In this document: positions 18,464 to 25,529 of the stretch, one piece after another
Numbering within the stretch: position 1 is the first letter of the stretch
How the letters are laid out: each line of letters opens with the position of its first letter
NCBI RefSeq assembly: GCF_009176705.1
Contig: NZ_AP021846.1
Span: 466,001-530,000, forward strand
Length of the DNA: 64,000 bases
DNA from: Pseudoalteromonas sp. A25
GTDB taxonomy: Bacteria > Pseudomonadota > Gammaproteobacteria > Enterobacterales > Alteromonadaceae
Direction: 5' to 3'
Position numbers and translations under genes: made by a program
The notes under the pieces: generated by a model
The model's input: the letters and a program-made list of their open reading frames with translations, nothing else
The model's database searches: none
What the model was told of the DNA's origin: nothing

Positions 18464-18649
18464 ATGTCTATTATGAAGCGTTTGAAAGCTCTTAGAGGGC
18501 GATTTTTTGGAACAGTTGGGCGTCTTTTAGGGCACCCGCTGGTAGTACAGGTTTTTGTTAGTGTGTTAGGGAGGCTTCTACTATGGCTGGCAAAACTGAG
18601 TATTATTGGCCTACTATCCTACGTAGGAATTACCATTCCAACTTTCTAA
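18464..18649 (+). CDS. Small hydrophobic retron-associated protein (61 aa)
   Basis: A strong ribosome site (AAGGAG, 9 nt before the ATG) marks this short frame as translated. The first 24 residues are strongly basic (MKRLKALRGRFFGTVGRLLGH). Residues 25-61 are almost entirely hydrophobic, with one or two membrane-spanning stretches broken by Arg36 and Lys43. There is no signal-peptidase site. Its place between the msr-msd RNA and the HTH gene suggests it belongs to the retron, possibly as a membrane-acting toxic effector. An alternative is a phage-type small membrane protein, since the pattern recalls small inovirus coat-associated proteins. I do not recognise a named family. Confidence 0.7.
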   Translation: MSIMKRLKALRGRFFGTVGRLLGHPLVVQVFVSVLGRLLLWLAKLSIIGLLSYVGITIPTF

Positions 18650-18691
18650 GTTCTTCGTGGACTTGGGGGATCACCAGCGGGGCATATAACC

Positions 18692-18988
18692 TTGAATTAT
18701 GACTGTAAGCTTCTAGTTAAGTTTAGAGAGTATCTTCAGCTTAGTGCGAGTTGTGTTGCACAAGAATTAGGTATATCGGTAGATTATCTAAACGACATTG
18801 AGTCTGGAAGACAACCTGCCCCAAAAGCGTTGATTGACTTCTATGCTAAATCCTTACGTGTACGCTCTTCACACCTTCTTGCAATACTTTCTTCAGAAAA
18901 ACGTACCGCTTCAACTCGTCCCGTCAATAAAGTACTAAATAAGTATTTCGGGCTTATTCAAAAGATGAAAGAAAATGAAGAAAAATAA
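18692..18988 (+). CDS. Xre-type helix-turn-helix protein of the retron
   Basis: This 98-residue protein has a clear lambda-repressor-like HTH at residues 8-57 (LSASCVAQELGISVDYLNDIESGRQPAPKALIDFYAKSL). A short basic tail of about 35 residues ends in KMKENEEK. No ATG exists in frame before the HTH, and the only usual start after the upstream stop is the TTG at 18692, which implies weak initiation. The gene overlaps the reverse transcriptase start by 14 bp. Some retron types carry an HTH protein as their accessory or regulatory partner. Here it may regulate the operon or act in the complex. Confidence 0.8.
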   Translation: MNYDCKLLVKFREYLQLSASCVAQELGISVDYLNDIESGRQPAPKALIDFYAKSLRVRSSHLLAILSSEKRTASTRPVNKVLNKYFGLIQKMKENEEK

Positions 18989-19934
18989 GTCATACAAAAT
19001 TCATCAAAGTCCTTTATACAAACTAAGGTCTCACAAAAAGCTTGCATCTTGTTTGGGCTTGGAAAAAGAGCAAACGCTACGTCGTCTTATAAAACAAGGT
19101 GATAAAAATTATTATGTGTCTAAATTACCAGATGGACGGGTCATCGAAGTACCTAAGCCCCAGTTAAATCGAGTTCATCGAAGAATCAATAAATTACTTA
19201 CTCGAATTGAGGTTCCGGAATATTTGAATTCAGGAGTGAAAGGGCGTTCTAATGTTAAAAATGCTCGCGAGCACACTGGGGAGCTATCTGTTCTAAAACT
19301 TGATATTAGAAAATTCTACCCGTCTGTAACTGAACAGCAAATTGCTCGCTGCTTTGTTAAATCTTTTGGTTGCACAAAAGATGTTGCTGAAACTTTATCG
19401 AAACTTTGCGTTGTCGATGGGCATTTGCCAACGGGAAGCTCTATAAGTCAGTCTTTATCATTTACTGTTAATCGGCCGGTGTTTGATCATCTAAATACCT
19501 ATGCTAAAGCAAGAAAGATAAAATTTACTTGTTACGTGGATGATTTGACGTTCTCTGGTCAAGCAATACCAAAAGAATTTTGTAAGTATGTAACTGCATA
19601 CCTGAAAAGGAGTCGCGGGTTTAGGTGTCATAAAATCAGAGTGTATAAAGCAATTACCCCAAAATCTATCACAGGGGCGATTGTAGTTGGTAATGTGCTG
19701 AAGGTTAAAAACTATCACCGCAAGCGTATACAGAGACTTTTGCATTTATACAATTTTATGGTTAAGCGCTACCAACCCGATGATGAAAAGCTGATTAATT
19801 ACTTTCAACGGCTTCAAGGCCACCTGTATTCAGCTGCTCAAGTCAACCCACGCTACAGGCAAATGGGGGACATCATTGTTCAAAGGCGCTGTAATTTAGG
19901 CGTACCTGCATTGAACCAGAACACGAAAAAGTAG
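18975..19934 (+). CDS. Retron reverse transcriptase
   Basis: This 319-residue RT shows the retron hallmarks: NAREH (the NAxxH motif of region X) near residue 96, the A-box KLDIRKFYPS near 110, a variant of the LPQGAPTSP box reading LPTGSSISQSLSF near 153, the catalytic YVDD near 187, and the region-Y VTG-type motif ITGAIVVGN near 233. There is no maturase, endonuclease or protease domain, so it is not a group II intron or retroelement RT. It would prime from the 2'-OH of the branching G in the upstream RNA and make msDNA. Retrons studied so far act as anti-phage abortive-infection systems. Confidence 0.95.
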   Translation: MKKNKSYKIHQSPLYKLRSHKKLASCLGLEKEQTLRRLIKQGDKNYYVSKLPDGRVIEVPKPQLNRVHRRINKLLTRIEVPEYLNSGVKGRSNVKNAREHTGELSVLKLDIRKFYPSVTEQQIARCFVKSFGCTKDVAETLSKLCVVDGHLPTGSSISQSLSFTVNRPVFDHLNTYAKARKIKFTCYVDDLTFSGQAIPKEFCKYVTAYLKRSRGFRCHKIRVYKAITPKSITGAIVVGNVLKVKNYHRKRIQRLLHLYNFMVKRYQPDDEKLINYFQRLQGHLYSAAQVNPRYRQMGDIIVQRRCNLGVPALNQNTKK

Positions 19935-20063
19935 CGTCTGTTTAACAGGCATTTAAGAGTGATTCCTAACGCTTAGCACTTTTTATTCCATAGTTAGATT
20001 TGTGTTTACGGTGGTATAGTCAGGTTTCGTGGTAGCGTTGTTCACACCTTAATTGTGTATCAC

Positions 20064-20684
20064 CTAAAGCGACTTCCCTGTAAAAACAACCCTACCAACT
20101 AGCGTACAATTCCCATTAATTGGAATAAGTTGATCAGGCCAATTTGGGTTTAGCGCTTTTAAATATTTTTGCCCACCTTCGATAATGAGCTGTTTAAAAG
20201 TAGCTTGGTTATCATCATCTAGTCTAGCCACAACATAAGAACCGTGAACACAAGCGGCCTCAGGGTCGACAAATATCAGATCACCATCTTGGAACTTAGG
20301 TTCCATGCTCACGCCTTGTACTCTTAGAACAAATGCCTTTTCACTGCAATTTATTGGGCAAAGAAAGTGTTCAGCTTCTATTCTGCTGATTTCTTGAATA
20401 TCAGCCCATGCGCCAGCTTGAACCCAGCTGATTAGTGGGAGTTTGCTTTTCAGTTCTGGTCCAATTGATGCGTTATCAAAGTCACCAACACCAAAACGCA
20501 AATACTCGGGCGTGCATTGCAGTGCTTTAGCAATGGCCTCTATGTTCCTAGGGTTTTTGGTCGTACCTTTTTCTATTTTTTGAATTGATGCCTGTGCTGA
20601 GTTAGTCATCTCGGCAAGTTGATACTGCGTCAGCCCTAATGACTTTCTACGCTCTCTAACTCTATTGGCAATATCCATATTCAT
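20064..20684 (-). CDS. CI-like phage repressor with S24 peptidase domain
   Basis: This 206-residue protein has an N-terminal HTH (LGLTQYQLAEMTNSAQASIQKIEKG, residues 16-40) and a C-terminal LexA/CI autoprotease domain. Cleavage is expected at the Ala-Gly of WVQAGAW near residue 92. The catalytic Ser lies in GVSMEPKFQDGDLIFVD near 127, and the Lys in the VVARLDDDNQATFKQ strand near 160-170. It should keep the prophage silent and self-cleave during the SOS response. It is divergent from the cro-like gene, with operator dyads and both promoters in the 173 bp between them. Confidence 0.93.
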   Translation of the reverse strand: MNMDIANRVRERRKSLGLTQYQLAEMTNSAQASIQKIEKGTTKNPRNIEAIAKALQCTPEYLRFGVGDFDNASIGPELKSKLPLISWVQAGAWADIQEISRIEAEHFLCPINCSEKAFVLRVQGVSMEPKFQDGDLIFVDPEAACVHGSYVVARLDDDNQATFKQLIIEGGQKYLKALNPNWPDQLIPINGNCTLVGRVVFTGKSL

Positions 20685-20857
20685 TCCTATTGATTACTTT
20701 TATCACAAATAGTGATTTCTTTTTCTGATTATCACAACTTTTAGTAATTATCGTCAAACCTCTTTTAGTTGTTCTTATGATTACTTTTAGTAATCTGTCT
20801 ATTGAAAAATCATTTTTGTGATCATATTATTACTTAAAGTAATCTTTAGGTGGTTTT
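20685..20857. promoter_or_regulatory. Prophage lysis/lysogeny switch: operators and divergent promoters
   Basis: Two 17-bp dyads with 3-nt centres stand out: GATTACTTTTAGTAATC at 20779-20795 (perfect) and TATTACTTAAAGTAATC at 20828-20844 (one end mismatch). Half-matching copies lie at 20692-20708 and 20733-20749. The rightward promoter is TTGAAA 20802-20807, 17 bp, TATTAT 20825-20830. The second dyad overlaps its -10 and start, and the first lies just upstream of the -35. A leftward promoter for the repressor reads TTGACG, 18 bp, GATAAT on the - strand (20757-20728), with an imperfect dyad in its spacer. This is a lambda-like switch layout. Confidence 0.82.
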
Positions 20858-21055
20858 ATGTCGTTTATCAAAAAAGCCGTAGAGATAGTAGGTGGGCAAA
20901 CTGAAATTGCTCGTTTGCTCGAAACCAAACAAGCAGTGGTTTGGCATTGGGTAAATCGTCACGGACAAGCCCCAGCAAAGTACATCAACAAAATTTCACA
21001 ACTAACTAATGGTCAGGTCACGGTAAGTGAGCTGCTTTCTGATCACGAGAAATAA
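20858..21055 (+). CDS. Cro/YdaS-like HTH regulator
   Basis: This 65-residue protein consists almost entirely of one helix-turn-helix: AVEIVGGQTEIARLLETKQAVVWHWVNRHGQAPAKYINKISQLT. This pattern is typical of the YdaS/Cro family encoded beside CI-type repressors. It is the first gene of the rightward early transcript, directly under the operators shared with the repressor, and probably shuts off repressor synthesis once induction begins. Confidence 0.88.
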   Translation: MSFIKKAVEIVGGQTEIARLLETKQAVVWHWVNRHGQAPAKYINKISQLTNGQVTVSELLSDHEK

Positions 21056-21065
21056 GGATATAGCG

Positions 21066-21320
21066 ATGAATATGACTTTTGCGCTTTTAGCTCGTTTTAA
21101 TAATCCAGTGATTCCACTAAGGGATGTGTGCAAAGAGTTTTTTGGTGTTAACCCCAAAACCGCTGAGCAGCATGCCAAAGCGGGAAAGTTGCCAATTCCT
21201 ACATTTAAAATGCGCGATTCTGAGCGCGCGCCAACACTGGTAAATGTGAGTGATTTGGCTGATTACATTCAAACACAATACGACAGCGCCCGAGCTGAAT
21301 GGGAGCGTGTCCAATCATGA
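21066..21320 (+). CDS. PrtN-like activator (pyocin activator family)
   Basis: From the ATG at 21066 (AAGGA ribosome site) the 84-residue protein matches the PrtN pattern: PLRDVCKEFFGVNPKTAEQHAKAGKLPIPTFKMRDSERAPTLVNVSDLADYI. The family has a winged-HTH-like fold, and PrtN in Pseudomonas activates pyocin genes. An upstream in-frame start at 21027 would overlap the preceding gene and adds a non-conserved leader, so I rejected it. Here it is the likely activator of the prophage early or late genes. It overlaps the next gene by ATGA. Confidence 0.85.
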   Translation: MNMTFALLARFNNPVIPLRDVCKEFFGVNPKTAEQHAKAGKLPIPTFKMRDSERAPTLVNVSDLADYIQTQYDSARAEWERVQS

Positions 21321-21562
21321 GCCATACAGTTGTTGAAGTTGAAAAACTAATTACTGATCCAAGTCATTGGGAAGTTCAAGTAATGAAAGTACGGCAGCTA
21401 CGTGAACAGATTAGAGCGCACCGAGTACAACGAGAGGTAGAGGCAAAGCGCCAAGAGCAAGAAAATCGGGCGCAGAGAAACGGCCAGCGTAGCAACTTAT
21501 TACTTAAATCTGCTTTGGCGATGGCCGCTCGTAACCGTATAAATCAGCAGGTAGTGCTGTGA
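21317..21562 (+). CDS. Small charged prophage protein
   Basis: This 81-residue protein starts at the ATG overlapping the PrtN-like stop (ATGA). Residues 20-60 are a highly charged, probably coiled-coil helix rich in Arg, Gln and Glu (MKVRQLREQIRAHRVQREVEAKRQEQENRAQR). I do not recognise a family. Its tight coupling to the PrtN-like gene before it and to the replication initiator after it (4-bp overlap) makes it an early-operon gene, perhaps an accessory to replication. Confidence 0.7.
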   Translation: MSHTVVEVEKLITDPSHWEVQVMKVRQLREQIRAHRVQREVEAKRQEQENRAQRNGQRSNLLLKSALAMAARNRINQQVVL

Positions 21563-23520
21563 GTAATATGCCAGAATCCCGCTCACTTCCCATTTGCTGG
21601 GAGTTGGTCGGCAGTAACACCGAAGACCCCAAAATGCAGCCCATTACTATTACACGGGCTGCGCCTTATTGTTGGGGTAAGTTTGGTTTTGATAAAACTG
21701 CCGAGCAAGTGAAAGAGCGTTTGGCGCAAATACCTACCAATCGTTTGCGCCGAATTGCTGCGCGTGAATATGCCAAGCGCTTTAATTCTGAGAGTGCAAA
21801 AACTCCTGAGCGCTCAGCAAATATTTATCTGCGTAAAACCATTGAGCGAGTGAATGACATTGTAGAGCGTTCACCGCTTACTATCCGTGAATTGAACAGT
21901 AAAAAAGCGCGTAAAGATAAGGCTAAACAACTGGCTACGATTTGCCAGCAAATGGGTATTGTTGACTTTGATCACTCGATGACAGAGGAAGATTTAGAGC
22001 AGCTTGTGTTTGCGTGCTACATCGCAATGCACGACTTTACTTTGTCACAGGGTATCAAACCACCATACCAAGCAACATTTAACGCCGCTAAGTCCAAGTT
22101 AACAGAGGACGGTTGGCAACGTTGTAATACTCATTTGCTAGCAGACCGATTAGAGCGAGGTATTCGCCGTATGGAGTGTGACAAATGGTGGCTACGCAAG
22201 CTTGAACGCTTACGTGATACCACATTAGAGCACTTGAATATCACCATGGGGCAGGTCAGAAAAGGGATCTCACCATATGCTAGTAAAGATGCAGTTCAGG
22301 AGTTCCGCCATAGTAAAAAATCACAAGCCGAGTGGGTCGAATCGATGCAGCTTGAAAGCGAAGACGGTGACACCATCGACTTAGCTAAGGTGTTTGAAGG
22401 GTCAATTTCCAACCCAGAGATCAGACGCATCGAAATGATTGTTCGTGTTCGTGGTTACAAAGAGTGGGCAGAAGAAAAGGGCATGTCCTGCATGTTCTAC
22501 ACGATTACTGCGCCGTCTAAGTATCACGCAAACAGTGCGAAATATAACAACGCATCACCGCGAGAAACCCAAGAGTATTTGGTAAAGCAATGGGCCAAGG
22601 TTCGTGCTGAATTATCTAAGGCCAAAATCAAAATATTCGGCCTACGTATTGTTGAACCTCACGCGGATGCAACGCCGCACTGGCATATGGTGCTATTCAT
22701 GAATCCAAGTGATGAGCCTATTGTTACAAAAACAATGCGCCGCTACGCCATGCAACATGACGGTGATGAAGAAGGCGCAGCTAAAAATCGTTTTGATGCT
22801 ACGCCTGAAGACAAAAGCAAAGGCGATGCGGTTTCCTACATCATTAAATATATCTCTAAAAACATTAACGGCGCACACATGAATGATATGTACGATGACG
22901 AAACAGGTCAGCCTATTGAACCTGAAAACGGCATTGTGATGAATGTAGCCGCTTGGGCAAGCCGTTGGCGTATTCGTCAATTCCAGTTTATTGGTGGTGC
23001 GCCTGTTGGTCTTTGGCGTGAGTTTCGCCGAGTCCCAAAGGATTCTGTTGAAAAGCTATCAGAGATCGCCAAAGAGATATTCGAGGCAGCAGATAACAGC
23101 CGCTTTGCTGAATTTATAGAATTGCTGGGCGGGGCGCTAGGCGAGCGTGAGTGCCCTGTAGAGCTAGCCAAAGAGCTTAACGGCACAAACGATTATGGCG
23201 AGGACAAAACCCGTGTAGTCGGCATTGTTTCAGGTGGGGTGACTTATGTAACTAGAGCCACGCAGTGGCTTTTAAAGAAGCGCGACAGCGATTCACCTTG
23301 GAGCACTGGAAATAACTGTAATACCCAAGCCCATGATTGGCAGGTCGGGCACGGGGACAAATTAAATCCCATCGTTTTAATTCCCCCTGAGCATCGCGAA
23401 GCAGTGATGCGAGGGGCAACTTACCAAGAAACAGACGAAATCAACCAAACCGTGACTCATTATTGGGTCAGCGGTGGTCAGCTAATGCAGGAGTCAATGA
23501 GTTATGCAGCACATAGTTAG
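21559..23520 (+). CDS. Rolling-circle replication initiator (phage GPA family)
   Basis: This 653-residue HUH endonuclease of the phage replication gene A family has motif 1 TITAPSKYH near residue 315, the metal-binding HUH-type motif PHWHM near residue 374, and the tandem catalytic tyrosines in SYIIKYISKN (about 426 and 430). Start is GTG at 21559 or ATG at 21568. PM2 replicates by rolling circle with a protein of this family and similar size (P12). The enzyme nicks the phage origin and stays linked to the 5' end through a Tyr. The origin itself often lies near or inside this gene; I could not locate it. Confidence 0.93.
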   Translation: MSNMPESRSLPICWELVGSNTEDPKMQPITITRAAPYCWGKFGFDKTAEQVKERLAQIPTNRLRRIAAREYAKRFNSESAKTPERSANIYLRKTIERVNDIVERSPLTIRELNSKKARKDKAKQLATICQQMGIVDFDHSMTEEDLEQLVFACYIAMHDFTLSQGIKPPYQATFNAAKSKLTEDGWQRCNTHLLADRLERGIRRMECDKWWLRKLERLRDTTLEHLNITMGQVRKGISPYASKDAVQEFRHSKKSQAEWVESMQLESEDGDTIDLAKVFEGSISNPEIRRIEMIVRVRGYKEWAEEKGMSCMFYTITAPSKYHANSAKYNNASPRETQEYLVKQWAKVRAELSKAKIKIFGLRIVEPHADATPHWHMVLFMNPSDEPIVTKTMRRYAMQHDGDEEGAAKNRFDATPEDKSKGDAVSYIIKYISKNINGAHMNDMYDDETGQPIEPENGIVMNVAAWASRWRIRQFQFIGGAPVGLWREFRRVPKDSVEKLSEIAKEIFEAADNSRFAEFIELLGGALGERECPVELAKELNGTNDYGEDKTRVVGIVSGGVTYVTRATQWLLKKRDSDSPWSTGNNCNTQAHDWQVGHGDKLNPIVLIPPEHREAVMRGATYQETDEINQTVTHYWVSGGQLMQESMSYAAHS

Positions 23521-23683
23521 GTCAATCAAAGACAAAATCGAACAAGCGAAAAAGTTACCAGCTTTTAAAGCGGGCAAAAAAACCGAGATAGCAGAAAACG
23601 CATTGGATGAAACCGTTTCACTGCTATCAGAAATGGTCAGCCGAATAGAAATACTGGAGGCGCAATATGGCGAAATCGAGTAA
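23504..23683 (+). CDS. Small helical prophage protein (59 aa)
   Basis: The ATG at 23504 opens a frame overlapping the initiator gene by 17 bp and the next gene by 17 bp. The peptide is helical and charged (MQHIVRSIKDKIEQAKK at the start, LLSEMVSRIEILEAQYGEIE at the end) and probably forms a coiled coil. The head-to-tail overlaps on both sides match the packing of the rest of the operon, which supports it as a real gene despite its size. Function unknown. Confidence 0.65.
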   Translation: MQHIVRSIKDKIEQAKKLPAFKAGKKTEIAENALDETVSLLSEMVSRIEILEAQYGEIE

Positions 23684-24131
23684 CGAGGAACTAGGTGTAA
23701 TTGAATGCGATGGCTGCGGCACGTTCGCTAGCATTCGCCGCCGTAAAAACGGCAGAAAGCTTTTGTACTTGCACTGCAAAAATTGCGGATTAGACCAAAG
23801 AAGTGGAGCGAATCTACAAGCAAAATGGACCAAAGCAATAAGCCAGCAAGACCAGCAACCACAAGCTTTGCAAAGCGAAAAGAGCGAACCTCAACAAGTT
23901 GCGGTTTGCCATACCCCAGCCCCTGACGAATGGGCACCAACATTTGAGCAAAACACTAGCGAATTAGGAGCAAACGAACATGCAAGAACAAGCGAACCCA
24001 CTACCGAACGAAATGCAGAAAACGCCGATAGCGACAGCAATGGAAGATTTAACCTATGGGGCTGGCTCGCCATCGGGGCAATCGGCGTTGCAGCATTCGC
24101 CACAGGTGGAAGAGTACAGCCATCTAGATAA
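23667..24131 (+). CDS. Zinc-ribbon protein with C-terminal membrane anchor
   Basis: This 154-residue protein opens with a zinc-ribbon: CDGC near residue 15 and CKNC near 37, separated by basic residues (RRRKNGRK). A long Gln/Glu/Ser-rich low-complexity stretch follows, then a C-terminal membrane helix WGWLAIGAIGVAAFATGG near residue 128. The layout suggests a nucleic-acid-binding protein tethered to a membrane, which in a corticovirus could mean the internal lipid vesicle. Its last 152 bp are shared in another frame with the next gene. Confidence 0.7.
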   Translation: MAKSSNEELGVIECDGCGTFASIRRRKNGRKLLYLHCKNCGLDQRSGANLQAKWTKAISQQDQQPQALQSEKSEPQQVAVCHTPAPDEWAPTFEQNTSELGANEHARTSEPTTERNAENADSDSNGRFNLWGWLAIGAIGVAAFATGGRVQPSR

Positions 24132-24510
24132 GTTTACCGCTGACGCTAGCGATGAGCCCGAAGTCGGCGAAGTGGCTGAGTCGGAAGAAATGACCGACAA
24201 AGATATTAGCGCCCTTGCGGGTTTTGGTGTGTCGTCATTGGCTGATTTTATTGAGTCCACAATAGAAGCACCTGTGACCATCGACAACGACACCCGAGAA
24301 GTAATAACACAAAAGGCTACACCAGTAGTACGCAAATATTGCAAAGGAGGAATGCCGCCGTGGCTAGCTCGTTGGAAAGAAGAAATCGAACTTGGTCTTG
24401 TGCTTGGTACTGCGGCAATCTCGCTATTTAAGCAAGTAAAAGCGTATGAAAAAGCCAATGCTGACAATGAAAGCAATAGCGAAAAACAGGAGGTAGTTAG
24501 TGCCCATTAA
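23980..24510 (+). CDS. Acidic prophage protein with C-terminal hydrophobic helix, out-of-frame overlap
   Basis: This 176-residue protein starts at ATG 23980 after an AGGAG ribosome site and overlaps the zinc-ribbon gene by 152 bp in the +1 frame. The N-terminal half is acidic and Ser/Glu-rich, the middle has helix DKDISALAGFGVSSLADFIESTI, and the C-terminus has an amphipathic/hydrophobic helix (ELGLVLGTAAISLFKQV near 143). A later Met near residue 20 would shorten but not abolish the overlap. No family recognised. Its stop overlaps the ATPase start by 11 bp, so it belongs to the packaging/structural block. Confidence 0.65.
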   Translation: MQEQANPLPNEMQKTPIATAMEDLTYGAGSPSGQSALQHSPQVEEYSHLDKFTADASDEPEVGEVAESEEMTDKDISALAGFGVSSLADFIESTIEAPVTIDNDTREVITQKATPVVRKYCKGGMPPWLARWKEEIELGLVLGTAAISLFKQVKAYEKANADNESNSEKQEVVSAH

Positions 24511-25288
24511 TCCTAACAATGCTTTAAAGGCAAAGCATGTTTGTTATCTGGCAGGAACAGGCGGCGGTAAAACAACCGCCGTTAAACTGTTTGATCTGGT
24601 TGGTGAGCAGTGCGCTATTTTCGATTTGTACGGTGATTACAAATACGATGGCCGCAAACGAGGCCACTTTAATGGCTTGGGAGGGCGTGCGGTTTACCAT
24701 TTTAAAACCAGAAAGCAGTTTGCCCTAGCATTCGTTGAAGCGTGGCGATCGGGTAAAAAATTTGTGGTGGCGTACAGCCCTGAGTTCCCTAAATCACTCA
24801 AAGGCGAACAGCTCAAAAAAGCCAAGCAGAGCGAACTGTATTGGTTTGGTCAACTAATGTGGGAAGCGGCGGACGGCAACCGCGAATTGCACATAGTGAT
24901 AGAAGAGCTAGCTAAACTAAGTGACACCGTGGGTAAAGACGATTCAATTATTGGTGAGTTGGCAACTGGCGGGCGTAAATTTGGTGTTGTTCTTCATACT
25001 GTTTTCCAACGTTCGCAAGAAGTACCTAAGACTATCTGGAACAACTCACCGCGCAAAGTACTGGGTGCACAAGAGGCCCAAGCGGATGCTAAACGGGTAG
25101 CAGTTGAGTTAGATGCCGAGCTAAGAGACATATATCAATTGAGCAAACTCAATGCTCATTATGAAGATGAGCGCCTTTATTATTTGATGAAATATAAAGG
25201 CGGTATCGGCAACATTGAGCCAAAAGTCATCGATTTACGGACAGGTAAAGCCAAAAATCTTACCTTTGAACAACTCCGAGCCGCATAA
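24500..25288 (+). CDS. Genome-packaging ATPase (PM2 P9-like, FtsK/HerA class)
   Basis: This 262-residue P-loop ATPase has Walker A GTGGGKTT at residues 19-26 and Walker B HIVIEELAKL near residue 132. The start is GTG at 24500 after an AGGAGG ribosome site. Membrane-containing icosahedral viruses (PM2 P9, PRD1 P9) carry an ATPase of this class and size that pumps DNA into preformed capsids. In PM2-type elements the ATPase sits just upstream of the major capsid gene, as here. No transmembrane helix is apparent. A strong hairpin terminator follows the stop. Confidence 0.9.
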   Translation: MPINPNNALKAKHVCYLAGTGGGKTTAVKLFDLVGEQCAIFDLYGDYKYDGRKRGHFNGLGGRAVYHFKTRKQFALAFVEAWRSGKKFVVAYSPEFPKSLKGEQLKKAKQSELYWFGQLMWEAADGNRELHIVIEELAKLSDTVGKDDSIIGELATGGRKFGVVLHTVFQRSQEVPKTIWNNSPRKVLGAQEAQADAKRVAVELDAELRDIYQLSKLNAHYEDERLYYLMKYKGGIGNIEPKVIDLRTGKAKNLTFEQLRAA

Positions 25289-25298
25289 AAAAGCAACA

Positions 25299-25323
25299 AA
25301 AAGAGCGGGAATTTCGCTCTTTT
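25299..25323 (+). terminator. Hairpin terminator between ATPase and capsid genes
   Basis: AAAAGAGCG at 25299-25307 pairs with CGCTCTTTT at 25315-25323 around a 7-nt loop, ending in a T-run. A second weaker inverted repeat lies just after (CGCTCC 25324-25329 with GGAGCG near 25356). The position separates early/packaging genes from the structural genes, so a promoter for the latter probably lies in 25324-25412, though I could not assign one with confidence. Confidence 0.75.
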
Positions 25324-25412
25324 CGCTCCCCCTATAGCGAAAAGCGTTGTACAGCGGAGCGAAACGGCTGATTTATTACTTAGCGATTTTTTCAACCATA
25401 CAGGTAAATCGC

Positions 25413-25520
25413 ATGATTAATAAAACAGTTTTAACGTCCGTTGGTGTCACCTTGGGCGTACTTGCCGTACTAAGTAACGTTCGTGCACTGCGTTCTATTA
25501 AACGCACAATTGTAGGTTAA
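25413..25520 (+). CDS. Tiny membrane protein before the capsid gene (35 aa)
   Basis: The ATG at 25413 opens a 35-residue peptide with one hydrophobic helix (VLTSVGVTLGVLAVLSNV) followed by a basic tail (RALRSIKRTIVG). It ends 9 bp before the major capsid gene. PM2 virions contain several membrane proteins this small (P4 and P7 are about 33-42 residues), so a virion-membrane role is likely. Identity with one specific PM2 protein cannot be claimed without alignment. Confidence 0.65.
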   Translation: MINKTVLTSVGVTLGVLAVLSNVRALRSIKRTIVG

Positions 25521-25529
25521 GGGGGCGCT

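Noticed and set aside
18975..19934. Reverse transcriptase as part of a group II intron or diversity-generating retroelement
   Set aside because: There is no maturase or endonuclease domain, no intron domain V/VI-like RNA, and no template/variable repeat pair. The NAxxH and VTG-type motifs and the upstream hairpin RNA fit a retron.
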